This document shows positions 19,357-28,967 of a DNA stretch of 64,000 nt, piece after piece. Numbering within the stretch: position 1 is the stretch's first letter; each line of letters opens with the position of its first letter. The DNA is taken from NCBI RefSeq assembly GCF_019048525.1, contig NZ_CP077369.1, forward strand, positions 744,001 through 808,000, read 5' to 3'. Both the position numbers and the translations under genes were made by a program. Under the pieces are notes generated by a model. The model ran no database searches and was not told the DNA's origin. It was given only the letters and a program-made list of their open reading frames with translations. The DNA is from Acinetobacter lwoffii (GTDB taxonomy: Bacteria; Pseudomonadota; Gammaproteobacteria; Pseudomonadales; Moraxellaceae).

Positions 19357-20451
19357 GTGAAGTATCAACGCACATCCATTTTATTCACTATTTCAATATT
19401 ATTTTCTGGTTGTACGCTTACTTCCGGTTTACAAACCTATGACTTGCCTCCTCAAGGTAATTACAGCACCGATCAAGGCGCAGAGCTTTCAGTCATCCAA
19501 ATCACGCAAGACAATATTCCTCGTATCGAACTCAATAACTCTCAGAATTCCAATAATCTTTTTCACTTATTTGACAAGCATCAACAAGTCTATAAATTAA
19601 GTCCAGGTGATGTTCTCTCAATTCAACTTTGGGCCTACCCAGAAATCACCCCCCCTATTCAGGATATTTCAAATGTAAAAGCTGCAGGTTATCCCATTGA
19701 CTCTAGTGGCAATATACAATTACCTTTAGTGGGGCAGATACGGGTAGCCGGGAAAACACTGGCTGAAACCAATCGTTTTTTACGTAGTCAATTTGCGCGC
19801 TATTTGAAACATCCTGATGTGGTAGTTCGAGTATTGTCTTATGAGGGTCGTCGCTATTTTGTCAATGGACAAGTTATGCGTAGTGGTCAATATACCCTTA
19901 ATGATCAACCTATTAGTATCTATACAGCGCTGGGACAGGCAGGTGGTATTAATACTGAAACAGGTGACAATACCAATATTCAATTGATTCGGGGAGGTCA
20001 AACTTTTGACCTTAATGTACTACAACTAGAGAAACAAGGCTTATCATTACATAATTTACTGATTCAACCGAATGATACTATTTTTGTGAATACCAAACAG
20101 GATCAAAAGCTTTATGTTATGGGTGAGTCGAGTAAAAGCCAAGCGCTGGCTTTACGTGACCAAGGTATGACCTTAAGTGATGTTTTGGGTGAAAGTGAAG
20201 GAATTAATCCTTACTCCGCAAGTGCGGCTAAAATCTATGTAATGCGCACCGATTTAGCCACCAAGCAATCTACTGTGTATCACTTAAATTTAAGCAGTTT
20301 TGGTAATCTGGGCTTAGCCAATCAATTTCAAATGAAAAAAAATGACATCATTTATATTGATGCGACTGGATTAACGCGCTGGCAACGTATTGTTAACCAG
20401 ATTATTCCGTTCTCTAGTGCACTCTATAGCTTTGACCAACTGGGTAAATAA
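19357..20451 (+). CDS. wza: Capsule export outer-membrane lipoprotein
   Basis: Forms the outer-membrane channel for capsule export. The precursor has a signal peptide ending in a lipobox (ILFSGC, Cys at about residue 19), a polysaccharide-export domain (LSPGDVLSIQLWAYPEI, about residue 80) and SLBB repeats (FVNGQVMRSGQYTL and LYVMGESSKSQALAL), and ends in the usual C-terminal amphipathic segment (ALYSFDQLG). No ATG fits the start. A GTG at 19357 has an AAGGG about 8 bp upstream, so I chose it. A TTG at 19351 would add two residues. It is followed by wzb after 3 bp. Confidence 0.94.
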   Translation: MKYQRTSILFTISILFSGCTLTSGLQTYDLPPQGNYSTDQGAELSVIQITQDNIPRIELNNSQNSNNLFHLFDKHQQVYKLSPGDVLSIQLWAYPEITPPIQDISNVKAAGYPIDSSGNIQLPLVGQIRVAGKTLAETNRFLRSQFARYLKHPDVVVRVLSYEGRRYFVNGQVMRSGQYTLNDQPISIYTALGQAGGINTETGDNTNIQLIRGGQTFDLNVLQLEKQGLSLHNLLIQPNDTIFVNTKQDQKLYVMGESSKSQALALRDQGMTLSDVLGESEGINPYSASAAKIYVMRTDLATKQSTVYHLNLSSFGNLGLANQFQMKKNDIIYIDATGLTRWQRIVNQIIPFSSALYSFDQLGK

Positions 20452-20454
20452 AAT

Positions 20455-20883
20455 ATGCAAATTCGGAATATTTTGGTCGTCTGTGTAGGAAATATTTGTC
20501 GTAGTCCAATGGGTGAGTTTTTTCTCAAGAAAAATCATCCTAACTTACATATTGAATCTGCGGGTCTTTCTGCCATGGTAGGCCATACTGCTGATGATAA
20601 AGCCATTGCAAGTATGGCAAGAAAATCAATTGATATGAGATCACATGTCGCAAAACAAATTGATGCCCACTTAATCAAAACTGCAGATTTAATTTTAGTG
20701 ATGAGTTCAAATCAACAAAAACATATAGAAAAGACTTGGCCATTTGCTAAAGGTAAAGTATTTCGTTTAGGCCATTGGCAAGGTCATAATGTTCCAGATC
20801 CTTATAAGCTTGATCAAGCATTTTTTGAAGAAACATGTAATAACATCGAATCTTATGTTTCGGATTGGCAATCACATATTTAA
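20455..20883 (+). CDS. wzb: Low-molecular-weight protein-tyrosine phosphatase
   Basis: Dephosphorylates the tyrosine-rich tail of Wzc, keeping the kinase cycling needed for capsule polymer length control. The 142-residue protein has the phosphatase loop CVGNICRSP near the N-terminus (C-x5-R) and the general-acid motif DPYK (about residue 112). It sits 3 bp after wza and 20 bp before wzc. The gene set wza-wzb-wzc is complete. Confidence 0.96.
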   Translation: MQIRNILVVCVGNICRSPMGEFFLKKNHPNLHIESAGLSAMVGHTADDKAIASMARKSIDMRSHVAKQIDAHLIKTADLILVMSSNQQKHIEKTWPFAKGKVFRLGHWQGHNVPDPYKLDQAFFEETCNNIESYVSDWQSHI

Positions 20884-20903
20884 TTTTATCTAGTAGTTTA
20901 TCC

Positions 20904-23102
20904 ATGAATCAAAATTCAAGTACTAATGACGATACCATTGACTTAAAAGAATTATTTTTTTCGTTAATTGCACAATGGAAAGTGATCGCGCTTTGTATCA
21001 TCCTGAGCTTAACCTTCGCATTACTTTATTTACGTGTTACTCCCTCAATTTATTCTGCTGATGCAATGGTTCTAGTAGAGGATAATAAAGGCGCTGGAGC
21101 TGCTGCCCTCTTGGGTGGGTTGAGTGATGCTATTCCAGGGGGAATGGGCGGAAAATCTCCGGCAGATGCTGAGATTGAAATATTAAACTCACGCATGATT
21201 TTGGGACAAACTATTCAAAATTTGCACCTTGATATTCAAATTAAAGATAATAGTAATACTTTATTTAATCGTCTGATTAAAAACGACAAAGCTGAAGTTC
21301 TTTATAAAAAGGATATGGTGGTTTTCCAAAAAGAAAATCAAGCCTTCTTAATCAAAACATTAAAAATTCCAAATTTCTATCTAGATAAAAAATTAGAGTT
21401 AAAATTCACGGATAACAACCAGTTTACTTTCTCTTATAAAGATGAAGTGATATTTAAAGGTCAATTGAATTCCAGCAATCAAACCATAGACTCTAAGGGA
21501 CTTTGGGAAGTCGCTATATTTAGCAAATCTCCGTTTAAAGAAACATTTACTATTACTAAACTTGCACTACCTACAGCAATGCAGTTCTTAAAAAATGACT
21601 ATGGTGTAGCAGAGAGAGGGAAAAACTCCGGTGTTATTGGTCTAAATTATAATGGCAATGATAAGGAACATATTACTCAAGTTCTGAATAATATTTTATC
21701 CGTCTATCAAATACAAAATATTCAACGCAAGTCTTTAGAATCTAAACAAACTTTAAATTTTCTAGACAAACAGCTGCCAGAACTTAAACAGCAACTTGAG
21801 GAATCAGAAGTCAAGTTCAATCGTTTTCGTGAGCAATACAATACTATTGATGTAACTCAAGAAGCTGAGTTAATGTTAAAGCAAAATGTTGAACTTGCGA
21901 AAATGAAAATTGAATTACAACAACAGCAAGCGGAACTTTCTTCAAAATATACCACTGATCACCCTCTTATGTCGGCAATCAATGCTCAACTTGCTGAAAT
22001 TAATCAAAAAACTTCAGAAATGACACAATCGATTAAACGTTTACCAGAAACACAACGATTATATTTACAACTATATCGAGATGTGAAAGTAAACACTGAA
22101 CTTTATACCGCCTTACTCAATAGCTATCAGCAATTAAAAATTGCAGAGGCTGGTGAAATTGGTAATGTTAGAGTTATTGACCAAGCTGTTAAACCTGTTA
22201 AACCAATTAAACCTAAGTCATTAATTACAATAATTTTATCAATTTTTGCTGGTGGTTTTATTGGAGTATTAATTGCACTATTACGAAATATGATGCGTTC
22301 AGGCATTAAAGACGCAGCGCAAATTGAAAATGAGCTTGATCTGCCAGTCTATGCCACTGTACCGCGCTCTGTTATTCAAGAAAGTCTTATTAACCTATTA
22401 AAGAAGAAAAAAAATATTCCTATTCTTGCGGTTAAAGATAGTAGTGATATCGCGATTGAAAGCCTCCGTAGCATGCGAACAGCAATTCATTTTGCCTTAA
22501 TGAATGCGACCAATAATGTGATTGCAATTTCTGGCCCTGCACCTGAAGTTGGAAAATCATTCATTACCACTAACCTTGCTACTATTTTAGCGCAAGGGGG
22601 AAAACGGGTTCTGGTCATTGATGGTGATCTACGTCGTGGCTATTTACATAAGTACTTTAATGCCGAAGTGCAACCAGGTTTAGCAGAATTATTGAATCAC
22701 CAAAATAGCTATGAAGAGGTGGTGCAAAATTCAACTGTAGATAACCTGTTTTTTGTGACACGTGGTAAGAGTCCGGTTAACCCGTCTGAACTATTAAGTA
22801 CAGATCAATTCAAAACTTTCCTAGATCAGGCATCCGCTCATTTCGATCATGTACTGATTGATACGCCACCTGTGCTTGCGGTGACCGATGGCATCATTAT
22901 TGCGCAATATGCAGGCGTGAATTTATTGATTGCCCGTCATGCTAAAACGCAAATTAAAGAACTTGAAATTACTGTTAATCGTTTTGAACAGGCCAATGTC
23001 AAAGTCAATGGCGTGATTCTAAATGATGTACAACAAGGGGCAGCAGGTAGCTATGGTTATAATTATGCCTATGCTTATACCGCAAATAAAGACAATGACT
23101 AA
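20904..23102 (+). CDS. wzc: Capsule polymerisation tyrosine autokinase
   Basis: Inner-membrane co-polymerase and BY-kinase controlling capsule polymerisation and export through Wza. The 732-residue protein has a Wzz domain bounded by two membrane segments (about residues 30-50 and 435-455) and a coiled-coil-rich middle. The kinase domain follows, with Walker A GPAPEVGKS (about 543), Walker A' VLVIDGDLRR (about 572) and Walker B VLIDTPP (about 649). It ends in a tyrosine cluster (YGYNYAYAY). I chose the ATG at 20904 because the upstream ORF extension overlaps wzb and lacks conserved character. Confidence 0.96.
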   Translation: MNQNSSTNDDTIDLKELFFSLIAQWKVIALCIILSLTFALLYLRVTPSIYSADAMVLVEDNKGAGAAALLGGLSDAIPGGMGGKSPADAEIEILNSRMILGQTIQNLHLDIQIKDNSNTLFNRLIKNDKAEVLYKKDMVVFQKENQAFLIKTLKIPNFYLDKKLELKFTDNNQFTFSYKDEVIFKGQLNSSNQTIDSKGLWEVAIFSKSPFKETFTITKLALPTAMQFLKNDYGVAERGKNSGVIGLNYNGNDKEHITQVLNNILSVYQIQNIQRKSLESKQTLNFLDKQLPELKQQLEESEVKFNRFREQYNTIDVTQEAELMLKQNVELAKMKIELQQQQAELSSKYTTDHPLMSAINAQLAEINQKTSEMTQSIKRLPETQRLYLQLYRDVKVNTELYTALLNSYQQLKIAEAGEIGNVRVIDQAVKPVKPIKPKSLITIILSIFAGGFIGVLIALLRNMMRSGIKDAAQIENELDLPVYATVPRSVIQESLINLLKKKKNIPILAVKDSSDIAIESLRSMRTAIHFALMNATNNVIAISGPAPEVGKSFITTNLATILAQGGKRVLVIDGDLRRGYLHKYFNAEVQPGLAELLNHQNSYEEVVQNSTVDNLFFVTRGKSPVNPSELLSTDQFKTFLDQASAHFDHVLIDTPPVLAVTDGIIIAQYAGVNLLIARHAKTQIKELEITVNRFEQANVKVNGVILNDVQQGAAGSYGYNYAYAYTANKDND

Positions 23103-23119
23103 TTCATTGTAAACTTTGA

Positions 23120-23150
23120 TATCACACCTTGCTAGAGGCAGGGTGTGATA
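23120..23150 (+). terminator. Stem-loop after wzc
   Basis: An inverted repeat (TATCACACC / GGGTGTGATA, about 12-nt loop) 18 bp downstream of the wzc stop. There is no long T tract after it, so it may be a weak terminator or an RNA-stability element that separates wzc from the wzi-like gene. Confidence 0.5.
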
Positions 23151-23248
23151 GTTCTCTCTATCACATTTATTCCACATGTTCATTGTTGAAAAAATCAACT
23201 AAAAACCCTATCTTGGTTACAGTTTAAAACTCCTGAGAATATACAAAA

Positions 23249-24688
23249 ATGTTACCTAAAACACTGCTCGCCAGCTTGGCATTAAGCTCCTCACTAACCT
23301 TTGCTCAAGGCATCGTTTTAAATGACCAAAACCTGCGCACCGATTTAAACTGGTTAAATCAGCAAGGTGTGATTCAAGTTAGCACTTCGACCTGGCCAAT
23401 GAGTAGTGATGAAATCCAACGCGCCCTTTCTCAGGCCCAAGTCAGCAATAATAATCAGCAAAGAGTCATTGATTCAGTCATGGCTCATTTGAATACCAAC
23501 AACCAGTTACTTAAAGCATCACTATTTGCAGAGACAGATCAAAAAAATATTCCTCAAGTCTTTGGCGACCAGCAAAAAGCGCAATACCAAGCGGGTATAG
23601 AGTTAAATACAGGCAATCAAAATTGGGATGCCAGACTTCGTATCAATGCAGAAAAAGATCCCCAGATTGATAATGATCAAGATGTGAATGTTGAAGGGTC
23701 TTACCTCGCAGGTAAGTTATGGAATCAATGGCTGATTGCTGGACAAATTCCGACCTACTGGGGACCCGGTCATGATGGCAGCTTAATTCGGGGTGATGCC
23801 AGTCGTCCTGTGTATGGTGTGACCATGCAGCGTGCCGAACAGCATGCTTTTGCAAATAAATGGCTCTCCTGGATTGGGCCTTGGCAATATCAAGCCTTTG
23901 CCGGACAACTGGATGACTATGATGCTGTACCTGATGCTAAATTAATTGGCTTACGTGTCACTGCACAACCTTTACCCTATTTGGAGCTGGGTGTATCACG
24001 TGCTATTCAATGGGGAGGTGAAGGACGACCTGAAAGCCTGAGTTCACTTTGGGATGCTTTTGTCGGTAATAAAGACAATGGTGGCACAGGTGAGCCTGAC
24101 CCATCCAATCAAATCGCCGGTTTTGATGCACGCTTAAATCTACAACCATTACTGCAAGTCCCAATGGGGATGTATGCACAATATATTGGTGAAGATGAAG
24201 CCGGTGGCTTACCAGCCAAAAAAATGTATTTGGCTGGGGTCGATTATTCTTCTAGCTATAATAATATGCCTTTCCAGCTATATACCGAATGGGCAGACAC
24301 CCGCACCAATGGCAAGGCCCAAGGTATTTCTTATAATCACACCAATTATATTGGTGGTTTTTATCAACATGGTTACCCATTAGCACATGCAATGGGTGGT
24401 GATGGTCAAATGGTTTCTGTGGGTGGTGATATTCGTTTCGATCGCCTGAACCGTGTTAATGCTCGAGTGCTGTTTGCCAAGTTGAATGAATCCAACCGAA
24501 CTACTAATTTAGCTTTTCCAATCCAAGATGAATTAAAAGCTGTTGATGTGAGCTGGACCCATTATTTACGCCCCAATATTCCCCTGAAATTAAATGGCTG
24601 GATCAGTGATTCAGACCTACGTGGTAATGATGGTGGTGCATCGATTGGAATTGAATTTCCTTTAGAAAAAAGCTTGTTTTCCTACTAA
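23249..24688 (+). CDS. wzi: Wzi-family outer membrane capsule assembly protein
   Basis: A 479-residue predicted outer-membrane beta-barrel with a signal peptide (cleavage near residue 19, LTFAQG). It has a periplasmic N-terminal region and a long run of alternating amphipathic strands. Motifs such as IPTYWGPGHDGSLIRGD, LSWIGPWQYQAFAGQL and HTNYIGGFYQHGYPL fit the Caps_assemb_Wzi family, whose E. coli member anchors group 1 capsule at the cell surface. It lies 146 bp after wzc in the same direction. A role in attaching or assembling the K polysaccharide is the likely reading. Confidence 0.88.
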   Translation: MLPKTLLASLALSSSLTFAQGIVLNDQNLRTDLNWLNQQGVIQVSTSTWPMSSDEIQRALSQAQVSNNNQQRVIDSVMAHLNTNNQLLKASLFAETDQKNIPQVFGDQQKAQYQAGIELNTGNQNWDARLRINAEKDPQIDNDQDVNVEGSYLAGKLWNQWLIAGQIPTYWGPGHDGSLIRGDASRPVYGVTMQRAEQHAFANKWLSWIGPWQYQAFAGQLDDYDAVPDAKLIGLRVTAQPLPYLELGVSRAIQWGGEGRPESLSSLWDAFVGNKDNGGTGEPDPSNQIAGFDARLNLQPLLQVPMGMYAQYIGEDEAGGLPAKKMYLAGVDYSSSYNNMPFQLYTEWADTRTNGKAQGISYNHTNYIGGFYQHGYPLAHAMGGDGQMVSVGGDIRFDRLNRVNARVLFAKLNESNRTTNLAFPIQDELKAVDVSWTHYLRPNIPLKLNGWISDSDLRGNDGGASIGIEFPLEKSLFSY

Positions 24689-24769
24689 GCTCTTTGCAAA
24701 ATATAATTTCGGTTGAGGCAGTCATTGATCCTAGACATTCTCCAACAATGATTAAGTTCTGAAAAATAA

Positions 24770-24795
24770 AAAAACCAGCCATTGCTGGTTTTTTT
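24770..24795 (+). terminator. Rho-independent terminator after wzi
   Basis: GC-containing stem AACCAGC / GCTGGTT with a 4-5-nt loop followed by seven Ts, 80 bp downstream of the wzi stop. It ends the wza-wzb-wzc-wzi transcription unit. Confidence 0.85.
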
Positions 24796-24921
24796 ATATC
24801 TTTAAACTTCAACACAACTGCGGTGTCCGCTTGCTAAAAAACCACCCATTCTGCAAGATTTCTCAAAATTTTCTGCTAAGATGGAATGAACCTCAACGAT
24901 AACATTAGATTGGAATAATAC

Positions 24922-25626
24922 ATGAGTAAGGCCTTACCGATTGCTGTCGCTGTTCTTTTAGGCGGTGCCGCGCTAGTACCTGTTTACTATGCAACTCAAA
25001 ACCCAGCTGCTCAAACCACAAAAGCATCTAAAGATGCCTCTGCTGTTTCTAAAATTAGCTATGCACTCGGTTATGAAGTCGCTCATCAAACTCCACCTGA
25101 GCTGGATATTAACAGCTTTGTGACAGGCGTTCGCGAAGGTCATGCCCGTACCGCTCCTGCTTATACTGAAGAAGAATTACAAGCAGCTTATGAGCAGTTC
25201 CAAAAAGAAATGCAGCAGAAGCAAGTGGATAGTGCCAAACAGGCTCAGGCATCAAGTGATACTTTCCTGACTGAAAATGCAAAAAAAGCTGGGGTAAAAA
25301 CTACAGCATCTGGTTTGCAATATTTAGTGACCAAAGAAGGTACGGGCAAGCAGCCTGCAGCAACTTCAATTGTGAAAGTACATTACACAGGGAAATTGGT
25401 TGATGGTACCGTGTTTGACAGTTCGGTTGAACGTGGCGAGCCGATTGAGTTCCCACTCAATCAGGTCATTCCAGGCTGGACCGAAGGTCTGCAACTGATG
25501 AAAGAAGGTGGTAAAGCCACTCTGTATATCCCATCTAAACTCGGTTATGGTGAACAGGGCGTGCCAGGTACGATTCCTCCACACAGTACTTTGATTTTTG
25601 ATGTGGAACTCATTGAAGTAAAATAA
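24922..25626 (+). CDS. fkpA: FKBP-type peptidyl-prolyl isomerase, envelope protein
   Basis: Catalyses cis-trans isomerisation of prolyl bonds in periplasmic or membrane-attached proteins. The 234-residue protein has an N-terminal hydrophobic signal/anchor (residues 4-25), an FKBP_N dimerisation region ([12 protein letters not shown] onward) and a C-terminal FKBP domain ([56 protein letters not shown]). It corresponds to the fkpA that borders Acinetobacter capsule loci. A paralogue follows 48 bp after the stop. Confidence 0.93.
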   Translation: MSKALPIAVAVLLGGAALVPVYYATQNPAAQTTKASKDASAVSKISYALGYEVAHQTPPELDINSFVTGVREGHARTAPAYTEEELQAAYEQFQKEMQQKQVDSAKQAQASSDTFLTENAKKAGVKTTASGLQYLVTKEGTGKQPAATSIVKVHYTGKLVDGTVFDSSVERGEPIEFPLNQVIPGWTEGLQLMKEGGKATLYIPSKLGYGEQGVPGTIPPHSTLIFDVELIEVK

Positions 25627-25633
25627 TCCACGA

Positions 25634-25658
25634 AAAGGAGAGCAACGCGCTCTCCTTT
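25634..25658 (+). terminator. Stem-loop between the two FKBP genes
   Basis: Perfect inverted repeat AGGAGAGC / GCTCTCCT followed by TTTATTTT, ending 16 bp before the second FKBP start. It should terminate or attenuate read-through from the first isomerase gene into the second. Confidence 0.75.
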
Positions 25659-25674
25659 ATTTTGAGAATTAATC

Positions 25675-26364
25675 ATGAAAATACAAATAAGTTTGATGGT
25701 TTTACTGCTGAGTTCTGGCAGTCTGTTTGCCAAAGAAGTCACCAATAAAAGCCCTGAGGCTGAACAAGTCGGCTACAGCTTTGGTTATCTAATGGGAAAA
25801 AGTAATGCAGACTCTTTACAAGGTATTGATCTAGATGCCTTCAGTGCCGGGTTAAAAGCGGCAGCTGCCGGAAAACAGGCAACTTTAAGTGATGAAGAGA
25901 TGGCGCAGGTCTTGACCCAGTTTAAACGTCAAAGTGAAGCCAAAGAGCTGATTGAATTAAAACAAAAAGCTGAAAAAAATGCCAAAATCGGCCAAGCTTT
26001 CCTGGCAGAAAATGCTAAAAAACCTGAGATAAAAGCCACCAAATCAGGTCTGCAATATCAGATTCTGCGCGAAGGCAAAGGTAAATCACCAAGTGCCAAC
26101 AGTAATGTCCGTGTACATTATGAAGGCCGTTTGATCGATGGTACGGTTTTTGATAGCTCGATTGCCCGTAATCAGCCCGTGGTATTTCGTACCACCCAGG
26201 TCATTACCGGCTGGACCGAAGGTTTACAGCTGATGAAAGAAGGTGCCAAATATCGTTTCTTCATTCCGGCCGAACTGGCCTATGGACAGATTGGTTCAGG
26301 GGATGTAATTGAACCGAACAGTACTTTAATTTTTGATGTGGAATTACTGGAAATTATCAAATAA
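25675..26364 (+). CDS. Second FKBP-type peptidyl-prolyl isomerase (tandem paralogue)
   Basis: A 229-residue paralogue of the preceding gene: cleavable signal peptide (SSGSLFAKEV), FKBP_N region (VGYSFGYLMGKSNAD) and FKBP domain ([53 protein letters not shown]). Unlike the first copy, its N-terminus looks like a normal cleaved signal, so it is probably free in the periplasm. The head-to-tail layout suggests a local duplication. Confidence 0.92.
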   Translation: MKIQISLMVLLLSSGSLFAKEVTNKSPEAEQVGYSFGYLMGKSNADSLQGIDLDAFSAGLKAAAAGKQATLSDEEMAQVLTQFKRQSEAKELIELKQKAEKNAKIGQAFLAENAKKPEIKATKSGLQYQILREGKGKSPSANSNVRVHYEGRLIDGTVFDSSIARNQPVVFRTTQVITGWTEGLQLMKEGAKYRFFIPAELAYGQIGSGDVIEPNSTLIFDVELLEIIK

Positions 26365-26391
26365 TCCATCATCTTTTACCGATTATTTCAT

Positions 26392-26422
26392 CAGAGAGGT
26401 TCAATATGCACCTCTCTTTTTT
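26392..26422 (+). terminator. Rho-independent terminator after second FKBP gene
   Basis: Inverted repeat AGAGAGGT / ACCTCTCT with a 9-nt loop, followed by six Ts. It closes the FKBP pair before the dienelactone hydrolase gene. Confidence 0.8.
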
Positions 26423-26527
26423 ATGGGCTTAAACATCAGAGAATTGCATGTTTTCATGTCACATTCCGATCAGTTTTGCTATGTTATATTTTAATTAAGT
26501 GATTCAACAACAATAGAGGACGTCAGC

Positions 26528-27262
26528 ATGGCAGCAATCAAGACCCGCGAAATTCATTATACTGCACAGGATGGCAGTCCATTGATTGGTTATTTTGCCG
26601 CACCAGAAACAGATACAGCCGTTGCCGGCGTACTGGTCGCACCAGAATGGTGGGGGCGTAATGAATATACTGAACAGCGCGCCCGTGAACTTGCAGAACA
26701 TGGTTATGCGGCCTTGGCCATAGACATGTATGGTGATAAAAAAGTGACCACCCATTCTGATCAGGCGTATGAATGGATGATGCAGACTTTCGAAGATCCT
26801 GACACCATCGTCAACCGTGCAACAGCAGCTCTGAATGCCTTGGCAGCGCAGGATGAAGTCAATGCTGAAAAACTTGCAGCCATTGGTTTCTGTTACGGCG
26901 GCAAAGTGGTACTGGATCTGGCTCGTTCCAATGCCCCTTTAAAAGCAGTGGCTACTTTCCATGCCAATCTGTCTCCGAAAGCCCCAGCTCAGGAAGGTCA
27001 GGTACAGGCAGAAATTCTGGTGCTACATGGTGAACTCGACAGCATGGTGACTCTGGATGATGTCGCCAGTTTCCGTGAGGAAATGCATGCTGCCAAAGTC
27101 GAGCATGAAGTAATTGTTTTTGAAAATGCCAAACATGGCTTTAGCAACCCGCTTGCGGATGAACGGGCCAAGGCCAATGGTGTGGATCTTGGTTACAATG
27201 CAGAAGCGGAACGAAAAAGCCTGGCAGCGATGTATGCCTTGCTAGACCGTCATTTGGTATAA
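26528..27262 (+). CDS. Dienelactone hydrolase family protein
   Basis: A 244-residue alpha/beta hydrolase of the dienelactone hydrolase family. The nucleophile elbow is GFCYGGKV (Cys at about residue 122), with the acid in GELDSMV and the catalytic histidine in KHGFSNP near residue 200. No signal peptide is seen, so it is cytoplasmic. The substrate is unknown: family members cleave dienelactones in aromatic degradation, but no such genes are nearby, so a generic ester or lactone hydrolase is as likely. A GAGGACG ribosome-binding site precedes the ATG. Confidence 0.88.
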   Translation: MAAIKTREIHYTAQDGSPLIGYFAAPETDTAVAGVLVAPEWWGRNEYTEQRARELAEHGYAALAIDMYGDKKVTTHSDQAYEWMMQTFEDPDTIVNRATAALNALAAQDEVNAEKLAAIGFCYGGKVVLDLARSNAPLKAVATFHANLSPKAPAQEGQVQAEILVLHGELDSMVTLDDVASFREEMHAAKVEHEVIVFENAKHGFSNPLADERAKANGVDLGYNAEAERKSLAAMYALLDRHLV

Positions 27263-27353
27263 ATAGAAACAACTATCCGGCTTGTTCACAGGCTGAATAT
27301 TTCAGATACTTCATGAAGAAAAGAAAGATAAATCCTACCAGAGGAGAATGTGT

Positions 27354-27716
27354 ATGATGGCCGAAACCAACTGCCCCTACTGCAATTTTGATGAATATGA
27401 TGTCATTGCCAAAAATGATTATGGTGTGGTGTTGCCTGAACCGAATTCATTGTCCGAAGGTCACTGTGTGATTATTCCATTGCGGCATGTGGCCTCATTT
27501 TTTGAAGTAACCGACAAAGAACGTAAAAGTTTGATGTCTTTACTGGAACAGGCACGCAATGAACTGCAATTACGTTACCAGCCTGCCGGTTTTCATGTTG
27601 GTTTTATTGACGGTGAAGTTTTTCAGGAAAAGGTTGAACATCTGCATATTCATATTATTCCGCGTTATGCAGGCAAGACCTTGAAGCTGGATGAGCGCTG
27701 GGGAATTAACGATTAA
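27354..27716 (+). CDS. HIT-family nucleotide hydrolase/transferase
   Basis: A 120-residue histidine-triad protein. The triad HLHIHIIPR lies near the C-terminus, and an N-terminal CPYC pair could bind zinc. Such proteins hydrolyse dinucleoside polyphosphates or AMP-linked compounds. I chose the ATG at 27354 because GAGGAG is about 7 bp upstream. An ATG at 27348 would add two residues but is too close to that site. Confidence 0.88.
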   Translation: MMAETNCPYCNFDEYDVIAKNDYGVVLPEPNSLSEGHCVIIPLRHVASFFEVTDKERKSLMSLLEQARNELQLRYQPAGFHVGFIDGEVFQEKVEHLHIHIIPRYAGKTLKLDERWGIND

Positions 27717-27732
27717 CCGGATTCTTTATCAA

Positions 27733-27762
27733 AAATAAATGCTCTCCGGAGCATTTATTTTT
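27733..27762 (+). terminator. Terminator after HIT gene
   Basis: Perfect inverted repeat AAATAAATGCTCC-type arm (AAATGCTC / GAGCATTT, short CCG loop) followed by ATTTTT, 17 bp after the stop codon. Confidence 0.75.
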
Positions 27763-27878
27763 ATGAAAGCCAATTTCTATCAAGCTCGATGAACATCTAC
27801 GTTTTTATCCGACTTTTCACATTCCCACCCTGCTGATTCCGCTATACTAGCTGCTGCTTATTCGGTTGCTATGTGTTC

Positions 27879-28907
27879 ATGTTTGTATTTTCAGATGCCC
27901 TGTTGGAATGGTTTGATGTGCATGGTCGTCATGACTTGCCCTGGCAGGTGACAGATGATCCCTATAAAGTCTGGGTCTCTGAAATCATGTTGCAGCAAAC
28001 CCAGGTCAAAACTGTACTGCAATATTTCGAACGATTTATCCAGCGTTTTCCGACTGTTCAGGACTTGGGTCAAGCCTCATGGGATGAGGTCGCACCCTAC
28101 TGGGCAGGTCTCGGCTATTATGCCCGCGCCCGCAATCTGCATAAAGCTGCCGGCATCGTAACCGCACAGCAGCAGTTCCCTCAAACCCTGGAAGAATGGA
28201 TGGCCTTGCCCGGCATTGGCCGTTCTACCGCTGGCGCCCTGATGTCACTCGGTTTACGTCAATATGGCGTAATCATGGATGGTAATGTCAAACGGGTATT
28301 GTCACGTTTCTTTGCGATTGAGGATGATCTGTCCAAACCGGTGCATGAGCGTGCTCTATGGCAACTGGCGGAACAGCTCTGTCCTATCGAGCGCAATCAT
28401 GACTATACCCAGGCGATTATGGATTTGGGTGCGACCGTTTGTACACCGAAAAAGCCTTTGTGTCTGTATTGTCCGATGCAGCAGCATTGCAAGGCTCATC
28501 AGCAAGGTCTGGAAAATGAATTGCCTTTCAAGAAGGCCAAAAAAACGGTTCCGGTACGCTTTGCTCAGGTCTTGCTGATCCAGTCCGGTACAGACTGGCT
28601 CTGGCAGCAACGTCCCAATAGCGGTCTTTGGGGCGGTCTCTGGTGTCTGCCGATTATTGAAAATGCATATGAATTTGAACAGCAATGCCAGCAGCTGAGC
28701 CTTAAAAATATCGTCAAAAAGACCCAGATTAGCCACAGTTTTACCCATTTTACCTGGCACCTTGAAGCGATTGTTTTTGCAGTAGAACAGGATCAGCAGG
28801 AACATGTGGCGATTGAACTGCAAGGCTGCTGGATGAGTCCGCAAACAGCAACCGATGCCGGTATTCCGACTGCCATGAAAAAATTGATCACTAGCGTCAA
28901 TCTGTGA
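27879..28907 (+). CDS. mutY: A/G-specific adenine DNA glycosylase
   Basis: Removes adenine mispaired with 8-oxoguanine. The 342-residue protein has HGRHDLPWQ, SEIMLQQTQVKTVLQYFERF, the helix-hairpin-helix LPGIGRSTAGALMSL, the catalytic aspartate in VIMDGNVKRVLSR, the [4Fe-4S] cluster cysteines (CTPKKPLCLYCPMQQHC) and a C-terminal NUDIX-like domain (GLWGGLWCLP). An upstream in-frame GTG at 27873 would add two residues. Confidence 0.96.
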   Translation: MFVFSDALLEWFDVHGRHDLPWQVTDDPYKVWVSEIMLQQTQVKTVLQYFERFIQRFPTVQDLGQASWDEVAPYWAGLGYYARARNLHKAAGIVTAQQQFPQTLEEWMALPGIGRSTAGALMSLGLRQYGVIMDGNVKRVLSRFFAIEDDLSKPVHERALWQLAEQLCPIERNHDYTQAIMDLGATVCTPKKPLCLYCPMQQHCKAHQQGLENELPFKKAKKTVPVRFAQVLLIQSGTDWLWQQRPNSGLWGGLWCLPIIENAYEFEQQCQQLSLKNIVKKTQISHSFTHFTWHLEAIVFAVEQDQQEHVAIELQGCWMSPQTATDAGIPTAMKKLITSVNL

Positions 28908-28967
28908 CATAGTCTGGACAAAGCAAAATATCGATCAGCTCGACATGAGCATTGCCAATATTTAAGG

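Noticed and set aside
24603..24815. 70-codon minus-strand frame after wzi
   Set aside because: It spans the terminator stem and the end of wzi; composition follows the hairpin, not a protein.
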